Source: Pterois miles (taxonomy: Eukaryota > Chordata > Actinopteri > Perciformes > Scorpaenidae). From it: a stretch of DNA of 64,000 nt. The notes beneath the pieces were generated by a model. It did not search any database and was not told the origin of the DNA. It saw only the letters and a list, made by a program, of their open reading frames with translations. The stretch's first letter is position 1, and every line of letters starts with the position of its first letter. Below, piece by piece: positions 10,802-22,089 of this stretch. The position numbers and the translations under genes were made by a program. The stretch lies in contig CAMQGK010000299.1 in the NCBI GenBank assembly GCA_947000775.1, positions 16,233,501-16,297,500 of the forward strand, read 5' to 3'.

Positions 10802-13648
10802 CATGTTTTTGTACAAAACCCAGAAAAAAGTCCTTAAACGTTAAATGTTGTCTAAACACAAGCAGCTGTACAATAACTTTCACTTTAAATGGTCTAAAAT
10901 AAAATGTATCTTCCAGAGTGGACATAGTTTACGTCGTGGTATGGCTGGCAGGCAGTGGGTGATGTTCAGTCATCTGCAGCAGGGTAGAACGTCTCAACAC
11001 GTGTCCTCTTTTTAACGCTTCACTTCCTGCTGATCTTTGCCTTCAGTCATTTGTGTAGACTTTGCTTAATGTGTGGCTCTCCTGAGGGACAACTGCAGCT
11101 ACACAGTGTGACTGAGGTGACAGGTGATTGTAACTGAGGTTTGACTCTGCATGTGTCCTGCAGCTTAACGACGCTGGGATCTCTGTTGGCAGCACGAAGG
11201 CATAATTCTGTAGCTTCCCACTGGTGTGCCATATCTATTCAAATCTGAACATTACAATTTTGTTCAACGTACGCGTGTTGTTGTGTCAAAATGCTATTTT
11301 CCAAAGCCCCTCAAAAACGATTTCCTACGTGAGCTGACGTAGGTTTCTGCATGATAACACTGCTATATGTAACTCCCCTCGCTGTCCGCCTAATGTGGTG
11401 GGATGAGGTACTTATCCATAATCAGTGTGTATTACAGTAACATCGATGGTGCCTGGCATGCCCCAGTTTGGAGAAGCAGACAGGACTACCAGCACAGCAG
11501 CAAAGTAATGTACTGCTGTGGACGCCACGCTAGCTCAGACTCACCAAAGTCACACAGTAACACAAATAACTAACCGATAGAAGCAGCGGTAGACCAGCAA
11601 AGCCCTTGTTCTGTGAGGTAAAAATACTGTTTTTGACAAAGGAGTCTTGTGGCTTTGAAGACAGCGATATAACAGCTACAGTTCCCAGTTGGAAACGGCC
11701 ATCTTATGGCAAGGTAAAGCGGTGAAAACAGGTTTCGAAATTAGCAGCCACCAAACACTGAATGCGGGTAGATTTTCCATCTGGCGAGTAACTCTCGTAT
11801 GCCAGACATATGGCTTTTGATTTTCTTACACTTAACTCTCCAGATCCACTTTGTCTGAACCAATCTGACAGCATCCAATCATGTTGCAGGAGAAATATAT
11901 GAGGAACCAACATTACTGAGGACCAGTTGGATCCAGTTACTCTGATGTTAAAATGGCATTACATTTGGTGAAGAGCGCATATGACTTGTTTAGGACTTGA
12001 TGTGAGACTTTTCAGTCTTGACTGGGGACTAACGTTAAATTTTGCTCTGGTATCTTCTCTAAATTTGTATTCAACATAATACAATATTATCTTAATGAAA
12101 TGTACTGAAACAGATGCATATGTGACACAAAAAGACAAAAATGTGCTTGGCCGGTAGATTTTTTTCATCTTTCGGTCCCCTTCGCTCATGAGTCGGACAC
12201 TGGGTGAAAATATTCTTTATATAGCGTCCGCTTTAACTGATATTCATTATTTTTTTAGCGGTCTAAAATATGCTTTGCTGCCTCTGTTTATCTGCGCCGT
12301 AACCTACGTCACTGCTTTTTGCTAACGGCTGAGTGGAGAACGCAGATGGAGTCGACCTTTTAATGAAAAGTGCAGAAATGTCTCCCTCCTCTTCTCTGTA
12401 AACGTCTGTGCTCAGAGCTTAACCACTCTTAGGTTTGATTCAGAGCCAGTTCCTCTGTCATTAATGTGCATCGGAGGAGAAATGAGTGATAAGAACTGAT
12501 TTATTACAGTGTAGGCTGGCAAGAAGGTGCTGCTTTGCCAAGTGTTATTATCTATCCCTCAGTATTAAGTGTTTTATTGGCCGTACGGGTCGAGACGGGA
12601 AGGTCTGAAATCCTTTGCTGGCTCCATTTCAGAGAAGAAATGCAGCTATGTTCTATTTCCAATTGAGGCTGATGCAAACCTACTGATGACATTAGCAAAG
12701 CAATTTCCAGGACTGCTTTCTGTGATTCCTTTCAGTTTAACTAAGCATTAACGCACTGAATAAAATATCAGTCTCAACACCAAGAAAGAGCATAAGAGGA
12801 ATAAATAAGTAAGAGACAGATACGTCTGGAGGTAAAGAGGGAGAAGAGGAGGCGTGTGGATGTGAGAGGGAAAGAAATCCTGATTGTATTTGACCTGTTG
12901 TATGTAGCATCGCGACAAAGTCAACACTGATCCGTGATGTGCGACTGTGTGACTCCTCTCTGTTGGACAGGACTTTCAGAAATCAGTTAGCTGATGGACA
13001 GAAACTTCATAAAAATCAAACTTTTATAAAAGAAAAATGTCAAATATTCACTGTTTTCACCAATGTGAATAGAATATCTCAGTTTTGGATTGTTGTTCAA
13101 ACAAAACAAGTGAGTTGAAGACGTCTCTTTGCACATTTTGTACAGTTTTGTGCAGTTTTAATTATTCAAGGGCAACTCCACCCATTGTGCACATAACAGT
13201 CAATTTACTTATCACTTACAGAAACTGAATACACTTGTATGATATTGTCTGTGGTTCTAGAGGGCCAAAAGAATAAAAGAATAAATACTTGACAGTTTTT
13301 AATACTGCAATGCTACAAACACACTCCAGCTGGTGCCATAAAGTATTGAGGTACTTGTGATGTCACAAAAATACTTAGGATACTTTGGCACCAAGTTGAT
13401 GCTAAAACTCAGAAAACTCGTTATGTTGTGAACACCAAATCGATGTTGAAATCAGCAGGACGAGAGCTGGTTAACGTTCACTGTTAGCTCTGTGCAGATT
13501 GTGCTGATTACTGACTGCTAACAGCTAACGTTCACTAGCGCTTATAACTTCATCATCTATCATACCTGACAGTAAATATTAAGGTATCATATGCACCTCA
13601 AATCTCAGTATGAAAGCCTCAGTTAACCTGCTACACAACGGCTTTTTA
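10802..13648. other. Unassigned stretch
   Basis: No gene, RNA or repeat copy was recognised in about 2.8 kb. Open frames are all 76 codons or shorter, with no domain wording. Composition is typical of fish intron or intergenic DNA. Confidence 0.45.
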
Positions 13649-13792
13649 TCATTTTCTCTCCTGCGATGGCGAATTTCTTTCCCTTATCCCTTTTACCCTA
13701 TCTTTTTTTGGACACAGCAGGGGAACAAATTGAAGATCAGCGTTTTTGGATTTATTGTTGGTGCAACCAACTGTACAGCAACTCTTCAGCAT
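13649..13792 (-). pseudogene. THAP-domain fragment (P-element-like transposase or THAP gene relic)
   Basis: The minus-strand ATG at 13790-13792 opens a 47-codon frame ending at the TGA at 13649-13651. It begins MLKSCCTVGCTNNKSKNADL. The spacing C-C-x3-C, the following TN, and a later basic GIRERNSPSQ segment in the place of the family's 'W..AI.R.NW.PS' match the opening of a THAP zinc finger, the DNA-binding domain of P-element transposases and THAP proteins. The second half of the finger (C-x2-H, AVPTF) is missing because of the stop. The frame sits directly downstream, in the minus sense, of rep-B (13838-14315), which looks like the leader and terminal part of the same element. No catalytic region follows to the left. 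Confidence 0.6.
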
Positions 13793-13837
13793 AGCGTTTT
13801 TACTATTAAAGGTTTGCTTAAAGTAGGAGTTTGGTTT

Positions 13838-14315
13838 GCCTCGTTCATTCCTATGAAAGTTGCTCAGAGGCGCAAGAAGCCAAAATGGCAAAACTTCCAT
13901 CTGGAAAAGTACCCAGATTTTCTATTCTATATTTTTTTATTGGGCACTACTGCGCGTCTGCTCGGGCACATGATTGGATCACGGCGTCACAGATTGCGCT
14001 GTCGTCGTGGTCTGGGTCTCCATAGACATAAACAGAGGAAGGAAATAACTCTGGATTCAGCTGTTAGTGTGTTCTACAACATTTAGGACCTAATGATTTA
14101 TATAATGACTATTAGAGTGTTAGTACTAGGGAGTTGGTTTTCCTCAAAAAATATTATCCGCTGAGCTACAGACGTCCCTTTCTCAATGTAAGTCTATGGG
14201 AAAAAGTCTTTTGGGCCCAATGACGTCACGCAATGAACACAGACGTTGTAGTACCGCCGACTGGCCACTACGACCATGTTGGATCAACGAGCGGCACCCT
14301 TCTTGGTGGCTTGGG
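13838..14315 (-). repeat. rep-B copy 1, probable P-element-like terminal region
   Basis: It shares a long alignment with 34908-35410 in the same orientation: cctatgaaagttgctcag, 'gtctgggtctccata.aca', 'gaggaaggaaataactctgg', 'gaaaaagtctttt', 'aatgacgtcacg', 'ggccactac'. In this copy the THAP-like frame begins just beyond its left edge on the minus strand, which is the reason for reading rep-B as the 5' region of a THAP transposon. The copies carry no long frame of their own; the 158-codon plus-strand frame across 13610-14086 is antisense to the THAP piece and is not a gene. Confidence 0.75.
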
Positions 14316-14544
14316 TACAAGGGATTGGTCGTCAGAGCCTACTCTTTATGATGTATCGTCAGTCTGATGTATCATGAAATTGAAATTAGTTATTTGCATC
14401 ATGGGAAATGTAGGATCCAGTGTTTTTTGGAGCTTGGTACTTGATTCTAAAGACGAGGACTCTGCTGCTTCGACTTTGACCATTCATAATTAAATCTCTC
14501 GCAGGCCTCCAACTTTATGGAAGCGCAGTGCTGAGTCACTAGAG

Positions 14545-14638
14545 TACCAATTTAATGAAAAGATAATAATCAGGAGGCTAATCGAAAATAATAATGAAAA
14601 TAATCATTAGTCGCAGCCCTGCTAGATAGATAGATAGT
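14545..14638. repeat. MITE end fragment and short (TAGA)n
   Basis: The stretch 'ataatcattagtcgcagccct' resembles the terminus of a common fish hAT-type MITE. A short run of tagatagatagatag follows at about 14624-14638. No matching left end was found. Confidence 0.4.
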
Positions 14639-15089
14639 ACTTTCTTTTTTTCGTGCTGTCCTTTCAGCACTTCTTTTCCTCCCTTCCAGTCTTTTTTCAT
14701 CCCTTCCTCCAACATCTCCCCTCAAACTTATGTTTTGTTTTTTTGTGCCGCTGTAGTCGCCGTCTTTCTATTAAAGGCTTTTCACCCAGAGCGCTGACAC
14801 TAACAGGAAGGCAGCCTGGCAGCCCACATACACTGTGTACCTTTAAGCATGCTCCAAGATCTGTGTGCGTATATGTGTTTGACCTTGTGTTAATGAAAGT
14901 GTGATTCAGTGTGAATGTGTATGCTTTTTATATAAGTCCATGTCAGGCAGGCTGGCTGTGCGTCTGGGTGAGGTAAATAGGGTTTTCTGTCAGTGTGTGA
15001 GTTATCGGTGAAGGCTTGAACCTGAGATGTTGGAAGGAAATCATACAGTTTAATACAGACAAAAACATTTTATTTATTTTTTTTTACAA
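14639..15089. other. Unassigned stretch
   Basis: Pyrimidine-rich at 14640-14760, then ordinary AT-rich DNA. Nothing supported. Confidence 0.5.
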
Positions 15090-15925
15090 CTGTAGAGCAG
15101 GGGTCCCCAACCACCGGGCCGGTCCGCGGGTCATTTGGTACCGGGTCGTACAGAAAGAATGGCTAAAAAAAAATATTTTATTGATTATCAGAGTCTGAAA
15201 GATCTTTTATTTAGAAAAATGCCCCGACACATCCATCTGTACCTCTCTGCCTCTGTCAGGACGCTCGTCTCGGACAAAAAAATGAAGCCCACAAGCAGCA
15301 AAAATTAGTAAAAAACAAAGGTCTTTGGAGAGCTTCTTTGGGAAGGGGTAAAAGAGACAGAAGAAGAAGAGCTTACGACATCCAAGAAAAAGAAGGCTGC
15401 ATTTAAAAAACAATATCAGGAATCCTACTTAAATTATGGGATTATCACTACAGGTGATTCTCACGCGCCAAGCCAGCTCTGCATATTATATGGCAACAGG
15501 CTAGCTACTTTAAAAGTGTGTTTCAGACAACAGCTCTGCTGGTGTTCTGGATTAAAATCAAGCCAGAGATCGCCAGAAAAAAAGCACTGAAAACGCTGCT
15601 TCCATTTCCAACGTCCTATCTTTGTGAAGCGGGGTTTCTGCAGTGACAGCGACCAAGACCAATTATGGAGTAGACTGGACATGAGGAACACACTTCAGGT
15701 GTCATTGTCTCCTTTTTCCCCAGGTCGGACTGGCTCGTTGCAGAGCACCATCTCAGGGCTCCCACTAATTCAGTGTAATGGTGAGTTGTATTTTTTGCAC
15801 ATTCTATATTTGGTTTTATGCCGGTAGTATCATTTTATTTTGTTATATTTATGCCCCATACCAGCCGGTCTGTGAAAATATTGTCCTACATGAAACCGGT
15901 CCGTGGTGCAAAAACTGCTGTAGAG
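15090..15925 (+). mobile_element. Internally deleted hAT transposon
   Basis: The body is 15098-15917 (820 bp), from cagggGTCCCCAACC... to ...caaaaactg. It is flanked by identical octamers ctgtagag at 15090-15097 and 15918-15925, an exact hAT target duplication. The subterminal sequence 'ccgggccggtccgcggg' on the left is mirrored by 'accggtccgtgg' on the right. Inside are the two ends of a transposase with the middle deleted. Near 15390-15470 a BED-finger region reads KKQYQESYLNYGIITTGDSH, and near 15545-15640 the C-terminal dimerisation region reads LLPFPTSYLCEAGF. The catalytic core is gone and frames are broken (in-frame stops, one missing base just after the EAGF codons), so the copy is non-autonomous. 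The exact duplication implies a fairly recent insertion. The right flank (15926-16055) matches rep-E, so it probably landed in or beside a rep-E copy. Confidence 0.9.
15380..15700 (+). pseudogene. hAT transposase remnant: N- and C-terminal parts fused by deletion
   Basis: The N-terminal part (about 15385-15480) has the BED-type wording GDSHAPSQLCILYGNRL, where an intact family member would have a Cys pair; the second Cys is replaced here (CILY), so zinc binding is lost. The C-terminal part (15545-15760) has the hATC motif PFPTSYLCEAGF, followed after a one-base loss by 'VTATKT' and the L-R-V-S-L-S region in another frame. Resembles the ZBED5-like branch from memory. Non-functional. Confidence 0.75.
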
Positions 15926-16055
15926 CGCATATAGAAATATGGAAATGCATTCAGATGGCCCTGATGGAGCTGACTGTGCATGTACAAAGACGACAAAGTT
16001 AGTGGAAGTATACAAGTGTGGCTATGATTTTCAAAATAAGGTGTTAACAAAATGA
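15926..16055 (+). repeat. rep-E fragment
   Basis: 'gcattcagatggccctgatggagctgactgtgcatgta' and 'gattttcaaaataaggtgttaacaaa' match 56805-57040 in the same order and orientation. It is a short third copy of the pair described at 56790 and 58797. Confidence 0.75.
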
Positions 16056-17387
16056 CCAAAATGGGGAATGGGAGCCTACAGCAATCGTGTGCCATCATCT
16101 TAAAAATCCCCAATCACCCATCTGTCATTACTGATCCATTTAAGGTGTTGATGTCTGTCACACTGCTGGTGATATGAGCATGTTGCTCCCCCACCGCTGT
16201 CAGCTCCCTCCTTTCTGGTCCCCCACTAATGAATATACAGCACCCGTGATGATTTCTGCTCCTCATTTGAAATTCTGTATATCCTCAGTGACTTTCTGTC
16301 GACTTTGTTCTGTTCCCTGCTGAATTTTCAGTATACAGCTCGCAGCTCCATAGAGAGCAGAGCAGCACCTGTGCCACCAAACCCTTCAGATAATAATGAC
16401 TTCACAGCGAGTGAGTGCTCCTGGTAGAAGTACGATTCAGGAGAGGCTGAGGATTAGCAAACGTTAGGCAGCCAGTTAGCCTGCTTTCATTGCATAGCAA
16501 CTAATGGCAACTTTTCATTTTCAGGACAACTGCTGTTTTTTTTTTTTCCAGAAATCAAAAGGTTTACAGGAGTTCAGATTATCTAAATGCAGGCAGCTAC
16601 AATAGCATGAATCTTTCTGACCATTACATTTGGGCTGCAGCAGGTTAGACTTTCATAATGTCCTGTGCTCTTCTTTGAGAAAAAAATCAGATCGCACATC
16701 AAGCAGGCAGATTGTCATGCTGACTAGCAGCCAGACGACAGCACATCACGAGAGCCACAGGCTTTGAACAGCAACCCTCATTAGCTTTCCTGCTAATGTC
16801 TCATTCTTATCGAACTTAAAAACAGACACACGTCTTGTGCTGCACCTGGTCCTGCTGAATGAGCAACGTGACAAACATCCTCTGGAAGAAGTGAAAAGTG
16901 AAAGCATTACGCCAAACAGCATTTCACTTAAAAAACTGTTGATGAACTTTTTTTTTTCACACCAGCAGCTGGTTTACAGTCAGTCTGTTTATATTAATGA
17001 GGTAGTTGATTAACAGCTGAGGCGACACATGTACTCATAATATAACGATTGCTCATGAAATTTATGAGGCCAGATTTCAACTCAAACAAAACTGCTGCAT
17101 TTATTGTCACTGAAGCAGCTGCAGAGTTTGAGTAATATTGTTGAAGCTCTGTCTCATTGAAGTATGCTGCGTAATATTACTTATGTGTCTTTAAAGTAGA
17201 GCGCCTTCTTAGATGACAACAATAGAAAAAGTGAAGCTGAATGTAAACTGTCTTCTCCAGTATGAACTCTGTGTGAAGGCTGGCCCACACTAAAAGATTT
17301 TTCAAATCCTAACAGATGTTGAAAATGTGAGGGACCCCACACATAATGACATGTTGTGTTAAACTTAACAGTTTTGTTCGTATAGTG
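16056..17387. other. Unassigned stretch
   Basis: No gene or repeat recognised. Only poly-T tracts (about 16539-16548, 16950-16957). Confidence 0.5.
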
Positions 17388-17665
17388 GGCTGCACGGTGG
17401 TTTAGTGGTTAGCACTGTCGCGAGGCGCAGGTTGGAATCCATCGCATGTTCTCCCTGTGTTAGCGAGGGTTTCCTCCCACAGACTTCCCGGTTAACCGTT
17501 GACTGTAAATTGCCCGTAGGTGTGAGTGTGAACGCTTGTCTGTCCCTGTGGGTCGGCCCTGTGATAGTCTGGAGACCTGTCCACCCAGTGTCAGCTGGGA
17601 TCGGCTCCAGCCCCCCGCGACCCCTAATGGGATAAGCGGTTACAGATGATGGATGGATGTTCCTA
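17388..17665 (+). mobile_element. SINE-like repeat with tRNA-type boxes (family S1)
   Basis: It begins tgggctgcacggtggtttag, then 'tagtggttagcac' (A-box-like) and 'caggttggaatcc' (a mutated form of the B box ggttcgaatcc). The body includes 'ttgactgtaaattgcccgta' and 'ctccagccccccgcgacccc', ending with 'aagcggttacagatgatgga' and a (TGGA)n-like tail. Other copies lie at 19634-19758 and, reversed, 36598-36902. The box pair and the simple tail suggest a retroposed tRNA-derived element, although similar sequence has also been seen inside other fish repeats (recall). No coding capacity. Confidence 0.8.
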
Positions 17666-17905
17666 TAGTGTCTGCTGAGCATCAATTTGTCCAAAACAGC
17701 ACACCACACACTGATGAACAAGAGTCCTCACCAAAAAAAATTTGAATCTTGCAAAATGTCTCAGAACGTGACTTTAGTGTTAATAAATAATGAAAATGAA
17801 AATTGGAGCTGAAAATTTACAAAGAAAAAGTTTTGAATAAACACTTGTTGCCACTGATCAACAAGTTGCTCCTCCATTTCTGAGTTTCAGTGAGAAACAT
17901 TTGAA

Positions 17906-17909
<4 letters not shown>

Positions 17910-17951
<42 letters not shown>

Positions 17952-17980
17952 GAGAGAGAGAGAGAGAGAGAGGGAGAGAG
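17910..17980. repeat. Compound microsatellite (AT)n(GA)n
   Basis: About 34 bp of uninterrupted AT dinucleotides, a short gtatat interruption, then about 30 bp of GA with one GG interruption. Likely polymorphic. Confidence 0.97.
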
Positions 17981-18099
17981 TGAGTGAACGCAGCACCGTG
18001 GCTGCTACAGTAACTCTCCTGATGGTGAACTGGAGACTCAGTTGTCTGTTGTGCTCATATACTGCAGCTGGTGCATTGCCGCATGTGAGGCACAAATCT

Positions 18100-18178
18100 T
18101 GCCGGTTAATGGTTAATAATCTGTTAACGATTGTTGGTTATCAGTTAAGAACATTTTTCAAAATTAGCAGCCCAACTT
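18100..18178. repeat. Possible MITE end
   Basis: 'ccggttaatggttaataatc' and 'ctgttaacgattgttggtta' form a run of ggtta/taacc-like words of the kind found at ends of fish hAT-type MITEs. No opposite end or duplication was found, so this is weak. Confidence 0.3.
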
Positions 18179-19633
18179 GAACAGGTTTAATATTTACAAT
18201 TTGAAATCAGAGCAGCCAGGATGATGATTTCTGCGCCGATCGGGGGGTTAAAAAACGCTCTTAACACACTTCGCACTACAGGTATATCTGAAAGGATAAT
18301 CACTAGAACCATCACAAAGTTGGGGCTTTGCTGATGATTGTCAGGAGGGACAATCAGGCCTGAAATTGGCTTGATTCTCGTGCAGTGTGTGCTTGCATTG
18401 TTCAAGGCCGGATTCACTTCCACAGGAAATTAATTCTACTACACTATTAAACTGTTTTGAGATGCACTGCGGAGATATGGTCCGAAATGACCAAATTAAT
18501 TACTCACAGATAACCTATTACATAATATAAGCTGTTAGATGTGACAACATGTCCAGTTAAACAAAAACATACAATCCCTGTCAGACAAAAAGGTGTTTGA
18601 GGAAGCAGTAAAAGCATTTCTGTAAGAATGGGAAGAGCTTTTACTGTAATAATCAAAGCCCAGAGGGTTTTACATCAAGGCCAGAAGAAAGTAGCTGTTG
18701 AGAGTTAAAAAGAAGTTTCAGTGAGAGCCAGCTGCATCTTCATATGGATCCAGACTGGGGCTCTTTGATGGGGTTTGCATTTTTTAAGATGTTCCCAATC
18801 AGAGGGCTTCTGAATTCATCCCAAGGTTTTCGTTTGCTGTATAAAATATTAGAGCGAGCCCACTGAGTTTCACCAGAAAATGTCCTTTAAAGTTAAAGAG
18901 GCAGAGGGGGGGGCAGCTGCTGAGCTGTGTATGAATATATACATGGAAACACACACACACACATGCTCGTCCTCTGTTACGTAGATTGCATTTCTCATTC
19001 CCTTTCTGCGGCTGTCCTCATGTGTCTCTGCCTGGCCTTGTCCTCCAGCTGTTCCTTTGATATTAGCTTCATGAAATCTGTGTGAACACCACAGACGGCA
19101 GTAATCTGCCCCTCTGCAAGGGCTCGTTCAGATAGTCTCTCTCATTCTCTTCTCATCTGCTGAGGTCCTTCTCAATCTTTAATCCTCCCACCTTCAACAG
19201 AATACAAGAACTTTCACTCATTGGCTTTTCTTTCCCCATAACCTGGAGCAAGTTGGGGTGAAAGGATGTAATGTTTTTCATCATTTTCTGCAGACATCTG
19301 ACTGTGTGGCTTTGATAAGGTTTCCTCCAGGTGTCCTGATAGTCCGGTTCAGTGTTTTGTCCTCTGCTCACCCATTTTGTACCTGAGGCAATCTGTCGGG
19401 GACGAGTAAGTTCCTTCCAACGCTTGAGTACCGTAAGAAACGTCATCAGCTAGCGTGATGGCGAAGGATCCTAAACCGACCTTGAGCAAATTAGCATTAA
19501 ATGAAAATATTGTATTATCTCTCATTTTAAAGCAAATCAGCCCAACGGCATCCACTCATATTGAATACCCTCTGGTTTCTTTTAATCTCTTGTATGTGAT
19601 ATTTTCTGTCAGTTAATAATTAGGTGTGCTCTG
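18179..19633. other. Unassigned stretch
   Basis: No supported gene. A minus-strand open frame of 97 codons (19153-19446) has no recognisable domain and no splice context that I could defend. A short (CA)n lies at about 18950-18962. Confidence 0.45.
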
Positions 19634-19758
19634 TTGGGTGCTGCGATGGTTAGCACTATCGCCTCACAGCAAGAGGTCGCAGGTTCGAATTTGGCTTGAG
19701 GCCCTTCTGTGTGGAGTTTGCATGTTCTCCCCGTGTTGTGACACCAGAAGAAAAGTCG
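19634..19758 (+). mobile_element. Truncated S1 SINE-like copy (head only)
   Basis: 'gggtgctgcgatggttagcactatcgcctc' and 'aggttcgaatttggc' give the A-box-like and B-box-like head of family S1, followed by 'gtggagtttgcatgttctcc'. The copy stops there and abuts a different SINE on the minus strand. Confidence 0.78.
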
Positions 19759-19765
19759 GGGGATC

Positions 19766-20113
19766 GTGGTAAATGGACTTGCATTTAGAGTATATGGCGC
19801 TTTTCTTGTCTTTTCTTGTCTTTTCTTGTCTTGTGATCACTCAAAGCACTTTACACTGCATGTCAGCATTCACCCATTCAAACACATTCAAACACTGATG
19901 GCAGAGGCTGCTGAGGTGCCACATTTGCTCATCAGGATCTAATCTAAATACATTCATCTCATTCACACACCGATGGCTATGCCTTCGGGAGCAATTTGAT
20001 TTAAGTGTCTTGCTCAAGGACACATCAACATGTGACCAGAGCAGCCGGGCATCGGCTCACCGACCCTCCGATTGGTTGACGACCTGCTCTACCCTGTGAG
20101 CCACAGCCGCCCT
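19766..20113 (-). mobile_element. tRNA-headed SINE, second type (family S2)
   Basis: On the minus strand the head, from about 20113, reads agggcggctgtggctcacag, containing an A-box-like tggctcacagggtagagc. A degraded B box follows about 40 bases later ('ggtgagccgatgcccgg', from ggttcgatcccc). The body contains 'gcaatttgatttaagtgtct' and 'cactttacactgcatgtcag' in the plus sense. Near its 3' end a decamer ttttcttgtc is repeated three times perfectly (19801-19830), a small local expansion. Non-coding. Confidence 0.75.
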
Positions 20114-20132
20114 GATCACCAGTCAGTAAGCT

Positions 20133-20278
20133 TCATCCTCTGGGTAGCATGAATGTCTGTGCAAACCTCCATGGCAATCCATCCAGTAGTCATTGAAATA
20201 TTTCAGTTTGGACCAAATTGGTGGACATTGGACATATCGATCCCTAGAGCCGTGCCGCTCACGTGGCTACAAACAGAC
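20133..20278 (+). repeat. rep-F fragment 1
   Basis: 'gcttcatcctctgggtagcatgaatgtctgtgcaaa' followed by 'tggcaatccatccagtagtc'. The same order of words occurs at 52858-52985. It is recognised as part of a very common fish repeat. Class unknown. Confidence 0.7.
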
Positions 20279-22089
20279 AACCACTGGCTATTTATGGAAC
20301 AGATGAGAGTGAGTTGGTGTAATCAATAATTGCCATTGATTGTGTACATCTTAAAAATTGTCTCCCTGATGTTTGGTCAAGCAACTCGTGTTGGAGCAAG
20401 CGGTATTAATCCAGTGGTCAACATCATAAGCCTGCCCCTGAGGGCCTCGCGGTTCAAGACCCAACAACAACGCTAACAAGGCTGTTTACATATACGACAC
20501 CCCTCACTGGTCAAGAGACTTCCCTTAGATGGGTCCAAATCGAAATATGGACGTCCTCCATTGATCTCCAGGTGCAACTACTTTCAGTTTTGAGCGTTAA
20601 CCGTGATAATGGATGGGATGCTTCAGACCTCATTATGGTATTGAACACCAGTTGGAAGTGTGTTTTGCCCGGCTGAAGGAGAGATGATGAAGCTTGTGCA
20701 GTCTTCACTCGATAAGCTGAAGCAAATAGAGCATACTAACTGAGCCTTTAGGGGCAACAGATCATTGTTATTGATCTGGTCTTGGTCTGCTTATGGTGTC
20801 CAATCAATTTTAAGTAAAGATATGAATTGAAACTACTGCAAATGTAAGGACACAGCCCTGATTTGTGTTGATTAGATGAATTGGACTACATTTCAAAATG
20901 TCTCCAGGTTTGGCATTGAGAATTTCAAACTGCAGACGTGGCGGAGATGAAAGTGGAAATGATTTAAAACCTGAGCGACACTGTGACTAGACATTTCATT
21001 TGAGACAAGGCTCTGCAGAGACCTTAACAGGAACATTCACGATTCACATGCACATAATAGTAGCATTCAGAGGCAATATATCTAAAATGTCATTAATCCA
21101 GAGAGATGAGTCACATTGTTCCTGTGAATGTGTTGAATGAGGCTGTTCTGCTGCAAGCGAAAATGATCGTCTAGCTGTCAAGGATGATCACTGGCTATCA
21201 TCAATTATTGTCATAATTAATTTTTGTCACTATGAAAATTATATGTTTTAGAAGATGTGTTTCAGCCAAAAAATATAGTTCTCATTGTCTTTGTTGTCCC
21301 GCTGAAAGCATTTATTTCTCCAGCAGAGCGCCGTCAAGAAGACACATGAGAACTCTGACTCAGACTAATGGAGTCTAAAACGGAGGATTAGCCTCTTCCT
21401 CTGGTTAAAATGCCATCATTTGTCTCTTTCAACATAGTATTTCTGTGACCACTGCTATGTTAATATGTGCTGAACAAATCACTAATTTCTGTGCTGTGTA
21501 GCAGTGAAAAGGGTGCGCCACGAGTGTGGGAAGTGGCAGGGACAAGCTCGCAGTCTTAGCGTGATTTAGTTAAAGCTGCCACGAGGAACTTTTATTTTGT
21601 GTTGATGTTGGCGGCCCCTGTGGACAGAAGTGGTTTCTTATCATCAGAGTCCCTTTAGAAACCCTCTCATTTTACTGCAGCGGGGGCTGACCCAGTGCAG
21701 TCCTGTCTCTTCCCCTGTGCTTCCCTTCCCTCCAGCAGGTCCAGCAGTACGGCCCGGGCTTCTAGTAGTGTGGTGTTGGTATTGGTGGTTAGCTCTGACT
21801 GCAGGATCAAGGTAATATGGGCCTGTCTTTGGTGGGCTTCTCGTGAACCTGCTCCAATAAAGCGTCTGATTTTGCCGGGTATCGGACCCATAGACAGGCA
21901 TCAAGAATAACTATATAGAAATATCCAATCTTCTCACTGATGGTCTTGTTTATTTATGCAGGTCATATAGAAGCATCAGCATTAAACTGAGACAGTTTCA
22001 TAACAGTTAATGCTCCTTGTAGTGACTTCAATGTTCAGAGGTGGCACAACTACATACTCGCAATTTTCAAGTATATATTACAGACAAAT
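20279..22089. other. Unassigned stretch
   Basis: No confident gene or repeat. The part at about 21567-21905 is GC-richer, with short overlapping frames on both strands (up to 86 codons) and a pyrimidine/purine skew; it may be another repeat fragment or conserved segment. Confidence 0.4.

Noticed and set aside
13610..14086. 158-codon plus-strand frame
   Set aside because: It is antisense to the THAP-like frame and runs into rep-B; the second rep-B copy does not preserve it.
19153..19446. 97-codon minus frame with Lys/Trp-rich wording
   Set aside because: No domain, no conserved motif, flanks unremarkable; chance frame is the simpler explanation.
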